Shown here one piece after another: positions 1-9,568 of a DNA stretch of 30,394 nt. The notes under the pieces are model-generated. The model did no database searches and had not been told where the DNA came from. It saw only the letters and a list, made by a program, of their open reading frames with translations. A program made the translations under genes and the position numbers. Positions within the stretch are counted from its first letter, which is position 1; each line of letters opens with the position of its first letter. The DNA is from GH45 sp046704385. GTDB lineage: Bacteria > Bacteroidota > Bacteroidia > Bacteroidales > SZUA-534. The DNA is taken from positions 1 through 30,394 of the forward strand of contig JBJKSB010000082.1 in the NCBI GenBank assembly GCA_046704385.1, written 5' to 3'.

Positions 1-120
1 TATTTAGATGAATTTTGCTACAAAGTAAATCGACGATACTATGGTGAGAAAATATTTGAAAGATTGCTAATAGCTTCAGTTTCTATAAATTATAAGAATG
101 TTATTACTGATTCCCGATAG
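1..120 (+). mobile_element. IS1595-family (ISXO2-like) transposase, C-terminal end only
   Basis: Frame 1 is open from the window edge to TAG at 118-120 and gives about 39 residues. They include YLDEFCYKVNRRYYGEK and then FERLLIASV, which matches the conserved C-terminal end of IS1595/ISXO2-type DDE transposases (the EF-x-N-RR block followed by F-x-RLL-x-A). The catalytic residues lie outside the window, so activity cannot be judged. The reading frame overlaps the end of the convergent sensor kinase by 17 bases, so the right end of the element probably lies at about 110-120. The bases ATTCCC ending at 115 would read GGGAAT on the other strand, a plausible inverted-repeat tip, but no left end is available to compare. 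Confidence 0.75.
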
Positions 121-3052
121 ACATATAATCTAAAAAGCCCATTTTTAAAGCCTGGTATTTCTCTTCGGCTGTGGCATAGGCCGTTTGTGCAATAATTTTC
201 ATTTTAGGTTTCGATTTCAAAATGGCCATTGAAGCTTCATAGCCGTTCAAATCCGGTAAACGAATATCCATCAGAATTAAATCAATAGATTGTTCCGTTG
301 CGAGCTTTATGGCATCTTTGGCCGTATAAGCGCAAATTAACTTAAAGTTGTAATCCGAAAGAACTTCTTTAAGATATTCAGAATTATAAAAATCATCTTC
401 AACTATGAGTATAGTTTTTTGTTTACCGGTTATCATTAAAGATTCCGGTTTTGCCTTGTTTGATATAGATTCCTGTTCAACTATTTCACAATCAATAGTA
501 AAACTAAATACCGAGCCTTTGCTTAATTCGGAGTCAACCCGGATATTACCTCCCAATAAATCCACCAAACCCTTAACAATAGGCAATCCCAAGCCTGTTC
601 CTCCGAGATTTTTTGAAGGAAGTGCATTTAACTGCGCAAATCGTTGAAAAATGTAATCCAATTTGTCTGCAGGTATACCAATACCAGTATCTGATACCAT
701 AAAAAGAATTTTGTTGTTCTCAAGTTTGCAGGAACATTTAATTGATCCTGCAATTGTAAATTTCAAAGCATTACCAATTAAATTGGTAAGTATTTGCTTT
801 AATTTCCCTTTGTCCGTATTAATTGCTGTTTTTTGGAGGTGGTTTTCTATTTCAAACAACAATGAAACAGGTTCCAAATGTGTCCTGATTTTTTGTTCGG
901 TGAACATAATATTTAATTCAGAAAACAATTCATCCAATTTACATACTTCATTATTAATCTGAAGCGATCCTGCCTCAATTTTTGAAATATCAAGAATATC
1001 GTTGATTATATCCAGTAAATCATTGGACCGGGTTTTAATTATATCGGTATAATATTTCAGTTTTTCACCATTATCTGCATTCCGTAGCAAAATACCCGAA
1101 AAGCCCATTATAGCATTTAACGGGGTTCTTATTTCATGCGACATATTTTGAATAAATGCCGTTTTCAAACGATCACTTTCTTCGGCTTTTTCCTTGGCTT
1201 TAATTAATTCGTTTTCAAATTGTTTACGATCGGTAATATCCCTTATATTGCTTTGAACGATATACTCATTATTGATAAAAATCTCCTGACTTGATATTTC
1301 GGCCTCCCGAATTTGACCATCTTTTCTGATCATTTTATATTCGTAATGATCTGCAATTCCCTTTTTTTGTTCCCGGTTTTTTATTTTTTCAACAATTGAT
1401 TTTCTCGATTCCGGAGCAACTAAATCAAGTAATGGAACTTTTAAAATTTCATCAACGGAATCATATCCTAATATCTTCATCAGTTCTTTATTGGCAAACA
1501 ACAATTTGTTACCACGAGCCCAACCAATTCCTTCAAATGAATTTTCAACCAAGGTTCGATATTTCTCTTCACCTTCTTCAGCTTTTTCTTTGGCTTTTAT
1601 CAATTCTAATTCAATAAGTTTTTTTTCGGTAATATCTGTTGAAAAACCGGCTACACCATATATATTATTGTCTCTGTCTCTTAATGGATATTTGGTGGAA
1701 TAATAATAATGCTTTCCGTCCTTTTCAATAGTTTCTTCTTCAAACAGGAGAATTTCTCCGGTTTCGATTACCCTTCGGTCATTTCGTAAGTGTTGCTCAA
1801 TAATCTCTTGTGGCATTAATCCTTCGCGGGTTTTTCCAATAATTTCGTCAGGCCTTTTCCCAAAATATCTTGCCATCTGTTCATTCACATGAATATATCT
1901 CCCTTCAGTATCAAATAAAAATATAAAGGAAGAACTTCCATTCATAATATCAACCAATAACTTTTCATTTTCCTCTATGCTTGCTTTGGCTTCATGAAGT
2001 TCTTCATTAGTTTGTCTTAATTCCTCGTTAATGCTTTCATATTCATCGTTTTTTTGTTTCAATTGTTGTTCTCTTTTTTCAACATTGAGCATAGCATGGT
2101 TTCTTTCGGTAATTACTGTTGCCAGGTAATAAGCCGAAATAGCCGCAATTGCAAAAAATAACTGGATATTAATTATCAGGTCGAGTTGACTTACCGTGGA
2201 TTTAAATGAAGAATTAATTTCGAAAAAAATTATCACTGTAGTAAGTATTACAGATGTTAAAGTAGCCCCTTTAATTTCGAATCGTACTACAGACCATATA
2301 AGAAAAGGAAAGGATAAAAAATTTAATAAAAGGAAAAATTCCAGTCTGTCGTGCAATAAATAAATTGATAAATAACTAATAATAACAATTATTACAGATA
2401 TAAAAACCAACTCCATGTTCCTACGAAAATTGGCGAATTCAATTTTATTTTTAAAAGCATCAAACCAACGTAGTATAAACGGGGTAATTAATAAATTGCC
2501 TACAGCATCAGACGACCACCATAAATGCCACGATTGCCAATAACCGGCTCCCTGTAGAAAAAACGAACCAAATGCAGCCGTTGTAGAAGCCACGGCATTA
2601 CTTAAAATCACAGAAAAAACAATAAATACGGTGAAATCTTTTGTTTTACTGAAATATTTAAATTCGCCCAAAATGCGTCGCAAAATCCAGGCACTTAGTG
2701 AGGCATCCAGCGTTACCGAAAAAGCAAACACCAAACTAAGATTCATCGAAAAGCCTGCCTTTGACTCTACCAAAAGATCAGTAAGGAATAATACAACCAC
2801 CAATACCGGCCTTAACTTTCTTTTAGTAAGCAAAATTGCTGAAAGAAAAATTCCTGAGGCAGGCCAGATAGCTATAATTCCTTCTGGTTCAAATATTAAA
2901 TTAGAACTTAATCGTCCAATGATATAATAAATTAATGCAATTGCCGAAAACCAAAGAATTATCCCAATACTTTTCGGGAATCCTTTAGATTTATCGGTGT
3001 TTATATTCGTGGTATGGTCTAATGCCACTTTTTTAGAAAAATGTTTAATCAT
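104..3052 (-). CDS. Hybrid sensor histidine kinase with MASE1, two PAS domains and a C-terminally truncated receiver
   Basis: Membrane sensor kinase of 982 residues. Residues ~30-315 are a multi-pass membrane region of MASE1 type (WPASGIFLSAILL and WWSSDAVGNLLITP are typical). A coiled segment follows at ~325-370, then PAS domains at ~365-485 and ~495-615. The HisKA helix has the phospho-accepting His639 in MSHEIRTP. The ATPase domain shows the N box (NLIGNALKF), DTGIGIP and GGTGLGLPIVKG. A receiver domain starts at ~879 with acidic residues 885-887, phospho-acceptor Asp929 and Thr957. It ends at DYMSIGNQ, where family members continue with SKP and a further ~15 residues, so the conserved beta5 lysine and the last helix are missing. 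The end coincides with the transposase remnant. No response regulator gene is adjacent. The ATG start at 3050-3052 gives a normal cytoplasmic lead into the first membrane helix. The ligand is unknown. Confidence 0.9.
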   Translation of the reverse strand: MIKHFSKKVALDHTTNINTDKSKGFPKSIGIILWFSAIALIYYIIGRLSSNLIFEPEGIIAIWPASGIFLSAILLTKRKLRPVLVVVLFLTDLLVESKAGFSMNLSLVFAFSVTLDASLSAWILRRILGEFKYFSKTKDFTVFIVFSVILSNAVASTTAAFGSFFLQGAGYWQSWHLWWSSDAVGNLLITPFILRWFDAFKNKIEFANFRRNMELVFISVIIVIISYLSIYLLHDRLEFFLLLNFLSFPFLIWSVVRFEIKGATLTSVILTTVIIFFEINSSFKSTVSQLDLIINIQLFFAIAAISAYYLATVITERNHAMLNVEKREQQLKQKNDEYESINEELRQTNEELHEAKASIEENEKLLVDIMNGSSSFIFLFDTEGRYIHVNEQMARYFGKRPDEIIGKTREGLMPQEIIEQHLRNDRRVIETGEILLFEEETIEKDGKHYYYSTKYPLRDRDNNIYGVAGFSTDITEKKLIELELIKAKEKAEEGEEKYRTLVENSFEGIGWARGNKLLFANKELMKILGYDSVDEILKVPLLDLVAPESRKSIVEKIKNREQKKGIADHYEYKMIRKDGQIREAEISSQEIFINNEYIVQSNIRDITDRKQFENELIKAKEKAEESDRLKTAFIQNMSHEIRTPLNAIMGFSGILLRNADNGEKLKYYTDIIKTRSNDLLDIINDILDISKIEAGSLQINNEVCKLDELFSELNIMFTEQKIRTHLEPVSLLFEIENHLQKTAINTDKGKLKQILTNLIGNALKFTIAGSIKCSCKLENNKILFMVSDTGIGIPADKLDYIFQRFAQLNALPSKNLGGTGLGLPIVKGLVDLLGGNIRVDSELSKGSVFSFTIDCEIVEQESISNKAKPESLMITGKQKTILIVEDDFYNSEYLKEVLSDYNFKLICAYTAKDAIKLATEQSIDLILMDIRLPDLNGYEASMAILKSKPKMKIIAQTAYATAEEKYQALKMGFLDYMSIGNQ

Positions 3053-3544
3053 GAGTATTGCGAATTAAAGGGTTATGGTTTGATAATTTTCATTTATAAT
3101 AACTTTTTCTGTCTGAAACTTGTCATTACGCTATCCCGCCATACTTTCAAATGAATAACTAATGTGCATAGTTATTCCTTTATTGCTCATCAATATTTCC
3201 GAATTGATTAAAATCAGAAATATATCTAACTTATTGATTTTTAATTCTATAGGATGACTTCACTCTCTAATTCCTGATATGAGATACTTATCAGATCTAT
3301 ACAATTTAACACACTGCTCTAAAAGAATTATGCAAATTAAAGTTAATGAAAAATACTTTTATTAAAAGCAAATCAGTTAAAAAACTTGAGGTTATAGCTA
3401 ACGATATGTGCTAAGAGAATTCCACACTAAATTAAATTTGAGGTTTCTATCGGTATAAAACAGTTTACTTTTAAAATCATTAAAGCCACAACAAAATTAT
3501 GTTCGTACAATTGATATATGCTGTGCTTGTTTCTCCTGACCAAC
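3053..3544. other. Intergenic region between two sensor kinase genes
   Basis: 492 bases without a supported gene on either strand. It is very AT-rich and holds the 5' leader of the hybrid kinase at 104-3052. A possible minus-strand -7 box (CAAAATTA on the plus strand, 3492-3499) lies about 440 bases from that start, too far to assign. No tRNA, hairpin terminator or repeat shared with the rest of the window was seen. Confidence 0.5.
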
Positions 3545-5140
3545 CTAGGATACTCTTATAACAGGTATAGTAAATTTAAAATCACTTCCTTTTCCTAATT
3601 CACTTTCTACCCATATTTTTCCGCCGTGTTTTTCAACAAATTCTTTACAAAGAATTAACCCCAAACCTGAACCACTTTCTCCTTTTGTCCCCTTACTGGT
3701 GTATTTATCTTCAAAATCCCAAAGTTTTGGAATATTTTCACTACTTATACCTATACCATTGTCTGAAACCGTTATAATTACTGATTCGCTGGTTTTTTCG
3801 GCATAAAGGCTGATATTACCGTTTTCCTTTGAAAATTTTATTGCATTAAATACCAGATTTCTTAAAATCGTTTTCAGCATATTTTTATCTGCCTTTATTT
3901 GTATTGCTTCGGTTTCAATAAAATTTACTGCAATTTTCTTATCTGATGCATTATTGCGGCTTAATTCAATAACCTCATGACAAATATCACTCACGTTACA
4001 ATTCTCAGGCATAAAAGGCAATTCACCATCGCTGGATTTTGACCATAACAATAAATCATCCAGTAAATTATGTATTCTATGAGCTGTTTGATTTATAATT
4101 TTGATTTGATGTTCAATTCTCTCTGAATCGTAGTTATTTATTTTTTCGGCCAATAAATCGGAAAAACCCAAAAGCGAATTGAACGGATTTCTTAAATCGT
4201 GAGCAAGTATCCTGATAAAACGGTCTTTGTTTTTAATCAGGTGATTTAATTCCTGAGTCCTTTCTTCAACTATTTTATCTAAAGCCAAATTCTGATTCAG
4301 AAGATTTTCCTCATTTTTTTCAATTTCAGCTTTTGCGGTCTGCAGCGCTTCCATTTTATTTTGTATTTCCTGATGCATAATTGAAATACTTTGATTCAGA
4401 GAAAATATTTCTTTCCATCTTTTTTGCTTGCTTGTTAAAGGTTGGATAGGTTTTCCGTAGGCGATATTATTAGCAATATTAGTAATGCTTTTTATGGGTT
4501 GTGATATTGATTTTCCAAGTAAATAAATGATGGGTAAATAAATTATAAGTAAAATAACCAAAATTAGTATGGCGTAGAAAATGCTTCTGTTTATTTGTGC
4601 CTGAACATCATTGGTACTAATGCTTGCACCAAAGCAATACTTTCTGCCATGACTATCTTTAAAAGGTGATAAAATCATTCTGCCACTGCCCCATTCATTA
4701 TGAAATTCGCTTATGGTAGGTTTCATTTCTTTAAATACCTGATCAAAAGCTTCGGGATTAGAATGTACATCGAAAAAACCGGCTTGTTTATTATTTTTTA
4801 CTTCCTTGTCGGGCGAAGTTGCTGTGGTAAAATGAATTTTATTGTCAATTTTAATTACACTCCATAAATATTGTAAATCAAGGTCTTTACATAATTTATT
4901 ATTCCTGTCAACAATTTTATAATATTGTTCGGGCGAAATTGAATTTTTGTCAAATATTTTGTCATGAAAATCGGGTGGGTATAACTCTTTTTCAATTTTA
5001 ACGATATCAGACAAATCATTGTCTATATCGTCAATTAACCTGTTTTTCTGTGTAGTGATAAATAATATTGAAAATACTACAGACAATGTAATGATTGTAC
5101 CACCAAATGATACTATAATATAGTTTTTAATGCCTTTCAT
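3545..5140 (-). CDS. Membrane sensor histidine kinase with HAMP domain
   Basis: Two-component sensor kinase of 531 residues. A membrane helix at ~5-28 is followed by a ~150-residue periplasmic sensor region, a second helix at ~185-209, a HAMP linker and a coiled coil. The HisKA domain carries the phospho-accepting His314 in LAHDLRNPFNSLLGF, and the HATPase_c domain shows an N box (NLVFNAIKF), DNGIGI and GSGLGLILCKEF. There is no receiver domain. The open frame extends three codons upstream to a TTG, but the ATG at 5138-5140 is preferred. No response regulator lies next to it, so its partner is elsewhere in the genome. The periplasmic region does not match a sensor family I recognise. It is separated from the hybrid kinase by 492 bases and is probably a separate transcription unit. 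Confidence 0.9.
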   Translation of the reverse strand: MKGIKNYIIVSFGGTIITLSVVFSILFITTQKNRLIDDIDNDLSDIVKIEKELYPPDFHDKIFDKNSISPEQYYKIVDRNNKLCKDLDLQYLWSVIKIDNKIHFTTATSPDKEVKNNKQAGFFDVHSNPEAFDQVFKEMKPTISEFHNEWGSGRMILSPFKDSHGRKYCFGASISTNDVQAQINRSIFYAILILVILLIIYLPIIYLLGKSISQPIKSITNIANNIAYGKPIQPLTSKQKRWKEIFSLNQSISIMHQEIQNKMEALQTAKAEIEKNEENLLNQNLALDKIVEERTQELNHLIKNKDRFIRILAHDLRNPFNSLLGFSDLLAEKINNYDSERIEHQIKIINQTAHRIHNLLDDLLLWSKSSDGELPFMPENCNVSDICHEVIELSRNNASDKKIAVNFIETEAIQIKADKNMLKTILRNLVFNAIKFSKENGNISLYAEKTSESVIITVSDNGIGISSENIPKLWDFEDKYTSKGTKGESGSGLGLILCKEFVEKHGGKIWVESELGKGSDFKFTIPVIRVS

Positions 5141-5613
5141 TTTGGCCAATGCAACATCTATAATGAATGTTAAATTTGACTTTTATATAAGTTTAATTAT
5201 AGATTTATTTCATTTCTAAATATAATTTGAAATTCTATTATATACAAGCGATTCAGATAAAAGCGTTTGAACATTTGCCATACCCTATCTTTATGTAGAC
5301 CAAACCTCATTTTAATGATATTAAAATCAGGGTTACCTAAATAACTTAACCGATTAATTTTGCTTATATCCGGATTACAAAATCAGTATAACGCTTTATT
5401 TTTATAATATTATTGTTGTTATAATTAACAGCTCACCTCATAATTACCTGCAAATCTATTCCCATCAAATGTAACAGTTAACATATACAGTATAGAAACT
5501 TTGGGTTTTGGATAGGTATGGTGTAAATGTTCTATAAATAATATATCAATTTTGTACAGGCCAAAAAACAAGAGTTTCATTTTTTATTCGTTTTACCGTA
5601 GAAACTATTTATT
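5141..5613. other. Divergent intergenic region between a sensor kinase and a beta-barrel gene
   Basis: 473 AT-rich bases between divergently transcribed genes, so it should contain both promoters. Short matches to the Bacteroidota -7 box exist (TAATTTTG at 5355-5362 on plus, CAAATCTA near 5453 read as minus), but none sits at a convincing distance from a start codon. The segment CAATTTTG just upstream of 5560 is a one-mismatch alternative for the beta-barrel gene. No small gene or repeat was recognised. Confidence 0.4.
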
Positions 5614-6256
5614 ATGATTAAAGCAGTCTTATCAATTTTAATTATTGGTGTTTTTGTTCAAGTAAAAGCGCAACAAGACAGGTTTATTGGAGGTTTAATA
5701 TTCGATCTTAACGGTATTGGGCTTGTAGGAAATACAGGCCAATATTGGAACTCTTCCACAGATAATGATGGTGTGGGGCATGGTGGTATATCTTGTGGGG
5801 CATTTGCAAAACGTGAATTTACAAATAAAATATACACCAATTTTGAGATTAGATATTCTACAAAAGGAAGTTATTATAGCTTTGTTAACTCATATGGATC
5901 AAAATCATCTGAATCATTATATTTAAATTATGTAGAATTGCCAATTCTTTTTGGTTATAAGTATAAACCCCGGGAAAAGACCTATTTCATGGAATTTGGA
6001 ATAGAATATTCAAAACTGGTTAAATCAAAAATTGAAGCCAATGACATGTTTCATAGAATATATACACCAGATACAAAGAATTTTAAAAGCAATGATTTTT
6101 CATATACTGCGAGTTTGAAATTCCCGTTAATAAAAAAAGTTGGAGAGGAATTTTTTATTTGGTTTTAGAGTAACTCGCTCCATTTTGGCTATACACAAGT
6201 ATTATAAAATTTACAACTTTGAATATGGTATTGAATTCAATTATATATTCAACTAA
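5614..6256 (+). pseudogene. PorT-like outer-membrane beta-barrel protein, frameshifted at a T6 run
   Basis: The gene begins with a signal peptide (hydrophobic residues 5-15, likely cleavage after VKA at ~19) followed by beta-strand-rich sequence typical of ~200-residue outer-membrane barrels, for example a strand in YLNYVELPILFGYKY. The frame stops at TAG 6166-6168 after 184 codons, right after a T6 run at 6151-6156. Removing one T gives EEFLFGFRVTRSILAIHKYY and then an amphipathic final strand ending FNYIFN before TAA at 6254-6256. This is the expected barrel C-terminus and gives about 213 residues in total. As written, the protein lacks its last two strands and the aromatic-rich end used for membrane insertion. 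The cause could be a real mutation, a slippery tract or a sequencing error. The substrate or role is unknown. Confidence 0.8.
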
Positions 6257-6337
6257 ATTGCTTTTAACCAAATATTAAAATTATTTACTTATAATTTTTT
6301 CATGCTTCCCGAAGCTAAAATGAGCCAAAACCCCCAC

Positions 6338-7105
6338 CTAATGCTTACTGAAATATACCAGGTTTTCTTCAATAACCTTACGGCATAAATCGCGAAGTGA
6401 TTTAGGTTCGGGGTGTTCCAAAGGTTCATTAAACCAGATGGAAACACAGGTCTTCCACTTACCCATTTGTCTGAAAAAATGCCCGATAAAATTGTCGTCA
6501 CCCACCCAGGCATCATTTTCGTTCTGGTAATATATTGTGGCCGGTACCACAGGAATGTGGCTTTTAATGCCTACATCAAATACTCCCGATTTAAAGGGTA
6601 ACGTATCCGGACCTTTAAAAGTGGTTCCTTCGGGGAAAACCAGTACATTATTACCCGCTTGTATTTCATCAGCAATAAGTTGCATGGTTTGTATCAGGCT
6701 TTTCATTTTTGACCGGTCCACCAGGATCATCCGGCTAACTTTTACTGCCCAGCCAATAATAGGCCAGGTTTTTAACTCGGCTTTTGCCACCATCGATACC
6801 GGAAAAACCGCCTGGTAAATCAAAATATCAAGGTAACTCCTGTGGTTCGATACCACCAGGCATTTATATCCGGGAATCTGTCCATGCAGATCGATATCTA
6901 TATTTAATAAGGTTATACAATAACTCCCCCAGCCTTTTAGTAATTTCCGGCTAAAATGTATTTTACTCCGGGCAAAATAATAACCAGCCAAACCACCAGA
7001 CAAGAATAAAAATGAACCTGCAATCAATAGTAATAGTCTTATAAATGCAAGGCATAATTGTAATGGCGTTTTAAATATTTTCAATAGTGTTAACATTAAT
7101 TTCAT
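6338..7105 (-). CDS. plsC: 1-acyl-sn-glycerol-3-phosphate acyltransferase family protein (PlsC type)
   Basis: A 255-residue membrane-associated acyltransferase of the LPLAT family. A hydrophobic N-terminal helix spans ~17-45. The catalytic NH-x4-D motif is NHRSYLD (residues 87-93, His88 and Asp93), and the substrate-binding block is FPEGTT (157-162). These are the standard motifs for acyl transfer to lysophosphatidic acid at the inner face of the cytoplasmic membrane. In this phylum a similar protein, GlsA, O-acylates lyso-glycine lipids, and motifs alone cannot separate the two. It is divergent from the OlsF-like fusion at 7303, with 197 bases between, so both may serve membrane lipid synthesis. 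The ATG at 7103-7105 is the only good start. Confidence 0.88.
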   Translation of the reverse strand: MKLMLTLLKIFKTPLQLCLAFIRLLLLIAGSFLFLSGGLAGYYFARSKIHFSRKLLKGWGSYCITLLNIDIDLHGQIPGYKCLVVSNHRSYLDILIYQAVFPVSMVAKAELKTWPIIGWAVKVSRMILVDRSKMKSLIQTMQLIADEIQAGNNVLVFPEGTTFKGPDTLPFKSGVFDVGIKSHIPVVPATIYYQNENDAWVGDDNFIGHFFRQMGKWKTCVSIWFNEPLEHPEPKSLRDLCRKVIEENLVYFSKH

Positions 7106-7302
7106 TTAAAATGATCCATCGAATAAAACGTATACCATTGTATATCAACATAATAACAAAATAACGTCAGAGTACAAATATAAAATTTACGCTTCAATTT
7201 TTACCATAAAACCAATAGTTTAACCATAAAATAAAATGCGCTTAACTCAAATGGCTCATCAAATATTCAATTTTGTAACACAAAACTAAACCCGTTAAAA
7301 AT

Positions 7303-8988
7303 ATGGAAACTGTTTTACATGAGCCAAAAAGCATGGGTAGTGATGCTAAAGATATTGATCAGTTATTTGAAAAACTGAACAATGATTATTCAATCGATTT
7401 TCAGTTTGAGGTCAACGAATTAAAAAAGCTGCCCAAATATCAGCCTTTTATCATTATCTCAAACCATCCTTTAAAAGGTATTGATGGTTTATTCCTGCAG
7501 AAGGTGATCACACTGACCTGCCCTGAAATAAAGATTACCAACGATATTGTATTACCCAATTATTCAGAGCTTAACCGTTATTTTGTAATGGGTAATTCAA
7601 AACAGATACTTAACCGCTTTAATGGCTCCATTGTAAAAACTCTCCGCGAATATCTAAAAAGAGGCATACCCATCGGGATATTCCCGGCAGGAAATATCAA
7701 TTTCTCAACTATAAACACCAGTTCGTCATTCGATCCTTCATGGAGCAGTGAAACTATTCGCTTTATTAAATCGGCAAAAGTGCCGGTAGTACCGGTGTAT
7801 TTTCATGTAAAAACAGCTTTTATTAAGTCGTTTAAAAAGACTACTTACGGGATGTTACCTGAAAATTACCAAACCGACCAATCTGATAAAAGCCGTAAAG
7901 TCATTCTGCGTATTGGTTCACCCATCAGTATTGAAGAACAAAATTCGTTTGGCAGTATCGATAAACTGGGACATTATCTCCGCTCAAGGGTATATTGTCT
8001 GAAATCGCCGCTTGAGATACAAAAATTTTATAAACCAGTACTTTTCCAGGAAAAAGTTGAACCCTTATTGGAACAAGGGCCTGATAGAAATCTTTTAATC
8101 GATGAAGTAAACAATTTACGTAATAAATTTCACTTATTCGATTCGGGTGAGTTCAGTGTATTTTGTACCCCTACGGAAAAAATACCTAACCTGATTATGG
8201 AAATTGGCCGATTGCGCGAAATCACCTTTCGGGCCATTGGCGAAGGCACCAACAATGCCATCGACATTGATGAATTTGATATTTATTATAACCAGCTGTT
8301 TATCTGGGATAATACTGAAAACCAAATTGTGGGTGCCTACCGTGTGGGAAAAGGCAAAGATATTATTCGCCAGTTTGGCCTGAAAGGATTTTATATCCAG
8401 ACACTTTTCAGGATAGACAAACAAGCTGAAAGTATGCTGGATCAGACACTGGAGTTAGGCCGTTCTTTTGTAGTAGAAGCTTATCAGCGAAAACCTCTTT
8501 CGCTTTTTCTACTTTGGAAAGGTATTCTCTACTTTTTGTTGAAAAATCCGGAATACCGTTATCTTATTGGACCTGTAAGTATCAGTAACCGATACAGCAA
8601 AGTTTCAAAATCGCTGATCATCAAATTTATGACCCAGAATTTTATGCACCCGAGGCTAACGTTGCTTTTCAGGCCACGAAATGCCTATAAACCCAAAACC
8701 AGCTATCCGGTTGATATCCTGCTGGAAAACACACAACGCAACCTCAGCAAACTTGACAGCATCATCGCCGATATAGAAATTGATAATTATAAGGTGCCCG
8801 TACTATTGAAAAAATATCTGAAACTGAATGCAAAACTGCTGGCATTTAATATCGACCCGAAGTTTAATAACTCGCTTGATGGGCTGATAATTCTCGACCT
8901 GATGGATGTTCCATATAATTTCATCCAAACACTGTCGAAAGAAATTAAAGATGACACAATATTAGAACGATTTATAATGTACAATTAA
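7303..8988 (+). CDS. Fused acyltransferase, OlsF/GlsF-like (PlsC-like plus GNAT-like domain)
   Basis: A 561-residue protein with two acyltransferase domains. The N-terminal ~250 residues are LPLAT-like, with NHPLKGID (His55, Asp61) and FPAG at 127-130, the Ala variant of the usual FPEG block seen in hemolysin-associated acyltransferases. Residues ~280-480 resemble the OlsB/hemolysin-type GNAT family (GRLREITFRAIGEGTN, then LGRSFVVEAYQRK and a YLIGPVSISNRY segment). This order is that of OlsF, in which the C-terminal domain N-acylates ornithine (or glycine in related proteins) and the N-terminal domain adds the second acyl chain. The product is therefore probably an amino-acid lipid of the membrane. 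The head-group amino acid cannot be read from the sequence. A one-mismatch -7 box (CAATTTTG, ~7269-7276) lies about 30 bases before the ATG. Confidence 0.85.
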   Translation: METVLHEPKSMGSDAKDIDQLFEKLNNDYSIDFQFEVNELKKLPKYQPFIIISNHPLKGIDGLFLQKVITLTCPEIKITNDIVLPNYSELNRYFVMGNSKQILNRFNGSIVKTLREYLKRGIPIGIFPAGNINFSTINTSSSFDPSWSSETIRFIKSAKVPVVPVYFHVKTAFIKSFKKTTYGMLPENYQTDQSDKSRKVILRIGSPISIEEQNSFGSIDKLGHYLRSRVYCLKSPLEIQKFYKPVLFQEKVEPLLEQGPDRNLLIDEVNNLRNKFHLFDSGEFSVFCTPTEKIPNLIMEIGRLREITFRAIGEGTNNAIDIDEFDIYYNQLFIWDNTENQIVGAYRVGKGKDIIRQFGLKGFYIQTLFRIDKQAESMLDQTLELGRSFVVEAYQRKPLSLFLLWKGILYFLLKNPEYRYLIGPVSISNRYSKVSKSLIIKFMTQNFMHPRLTLLFRPRNAYKPKTSYPVDILLENTQRNLSKLDSIIADIEIDNYKVPVLLKKYLKLNAKLLAFNIDPKFNNSLDGLIILDLMDVPYNFIQTLSKEIKDDTILERFIMYN

Positions 8989-9000
8989 ATAAAATTTACG

Positions 9001-9198
9001 ATGCAAACTTTAACAAACAAGCCTGAAACAAAACAGATTGCTAAAAACAATAGCAGCCGGTTTGAATTGAACCTTAAAGGATTCGAGGAATTTGAAAAAT
9101 ATCTTGTGTCCTATTTTTATGAAGATAAAAAGGCCCGATTAACTGATGAATCGTATAAGCAGGATACTACCTATGTATTTTCGATTGTACAGTTTTAA
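9001..9198 (+). CDS. Small hypothetical protein (65 residues)
   Basis: An ATG ORF begins 12 bases after the stop of the acyltransferase fusion and would be cotranscribed with it. The product is charged and soluble, with a Lys/Glu-rich centre (residues ~28-50), no signal peptide and no membrane helix. No family was recognised. It ends abruptly after VFSIVQF and is followed by more than 300 bases without coding potential, so it could also be the surviving 5' end of a longer lost gene. The close spacing to the upstream gene is the main support. Confidence 0.4.
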   Translation: MQTLTNKPETKQIAKNNSSRFELNLKGFEEFEKYLVSYFYEDKKARLTDESYKQDTTYVFSIVQF

Positions 9199-9568
9199 GA
9201 ATTAATTCGAAATCCAAATTCAGTAAATTAAACGCAAGGGTGCAATAATCGTAAAGAATCAGGACTTCTGTTTCCGAAAATAGCACTTTTGCTTTTGCAG
9301 TTTATTTAGTAAGGTTTTTATCTAGCATTTCCTTGCTATCCCAACTACCAATCCATATTCGTAAAGCTGAAAACTAATGTGGTACATTGTTTTCTGTCTT
9401 TAAGGCTATTACAGGCTTACAGGAAAAAAAGCAATATGCATCAATCAACTCCCGATTTTCGCCATTCACCAAAATATATTTCCTGATAATTAATTTTATA
9501 ATCATATTTGCTGCGATTTCAAAGTTCAATGATCAAGCAGGGTAATACTGCTGTAAAACTTTTGTAGT
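9199..9568. other. Non-coding stretch before a pseudogene
   Basis: 370 bases without a supported gene. Reading frames are broken by stops in all phases. The last ~40 bases may hold the degraded 5' end of the SRPBCC pseudogene that follows: NTAVKLL can be read at about 9542-9563 in another phase, but this is weak. No repeat or RNA structure was recognised. Confidence 0.4.

Noticed and set aside
3053..3544. Possible decayed gene between the kinases
   Set aside because: All six frames are interrupted often and no family motif was recognised.
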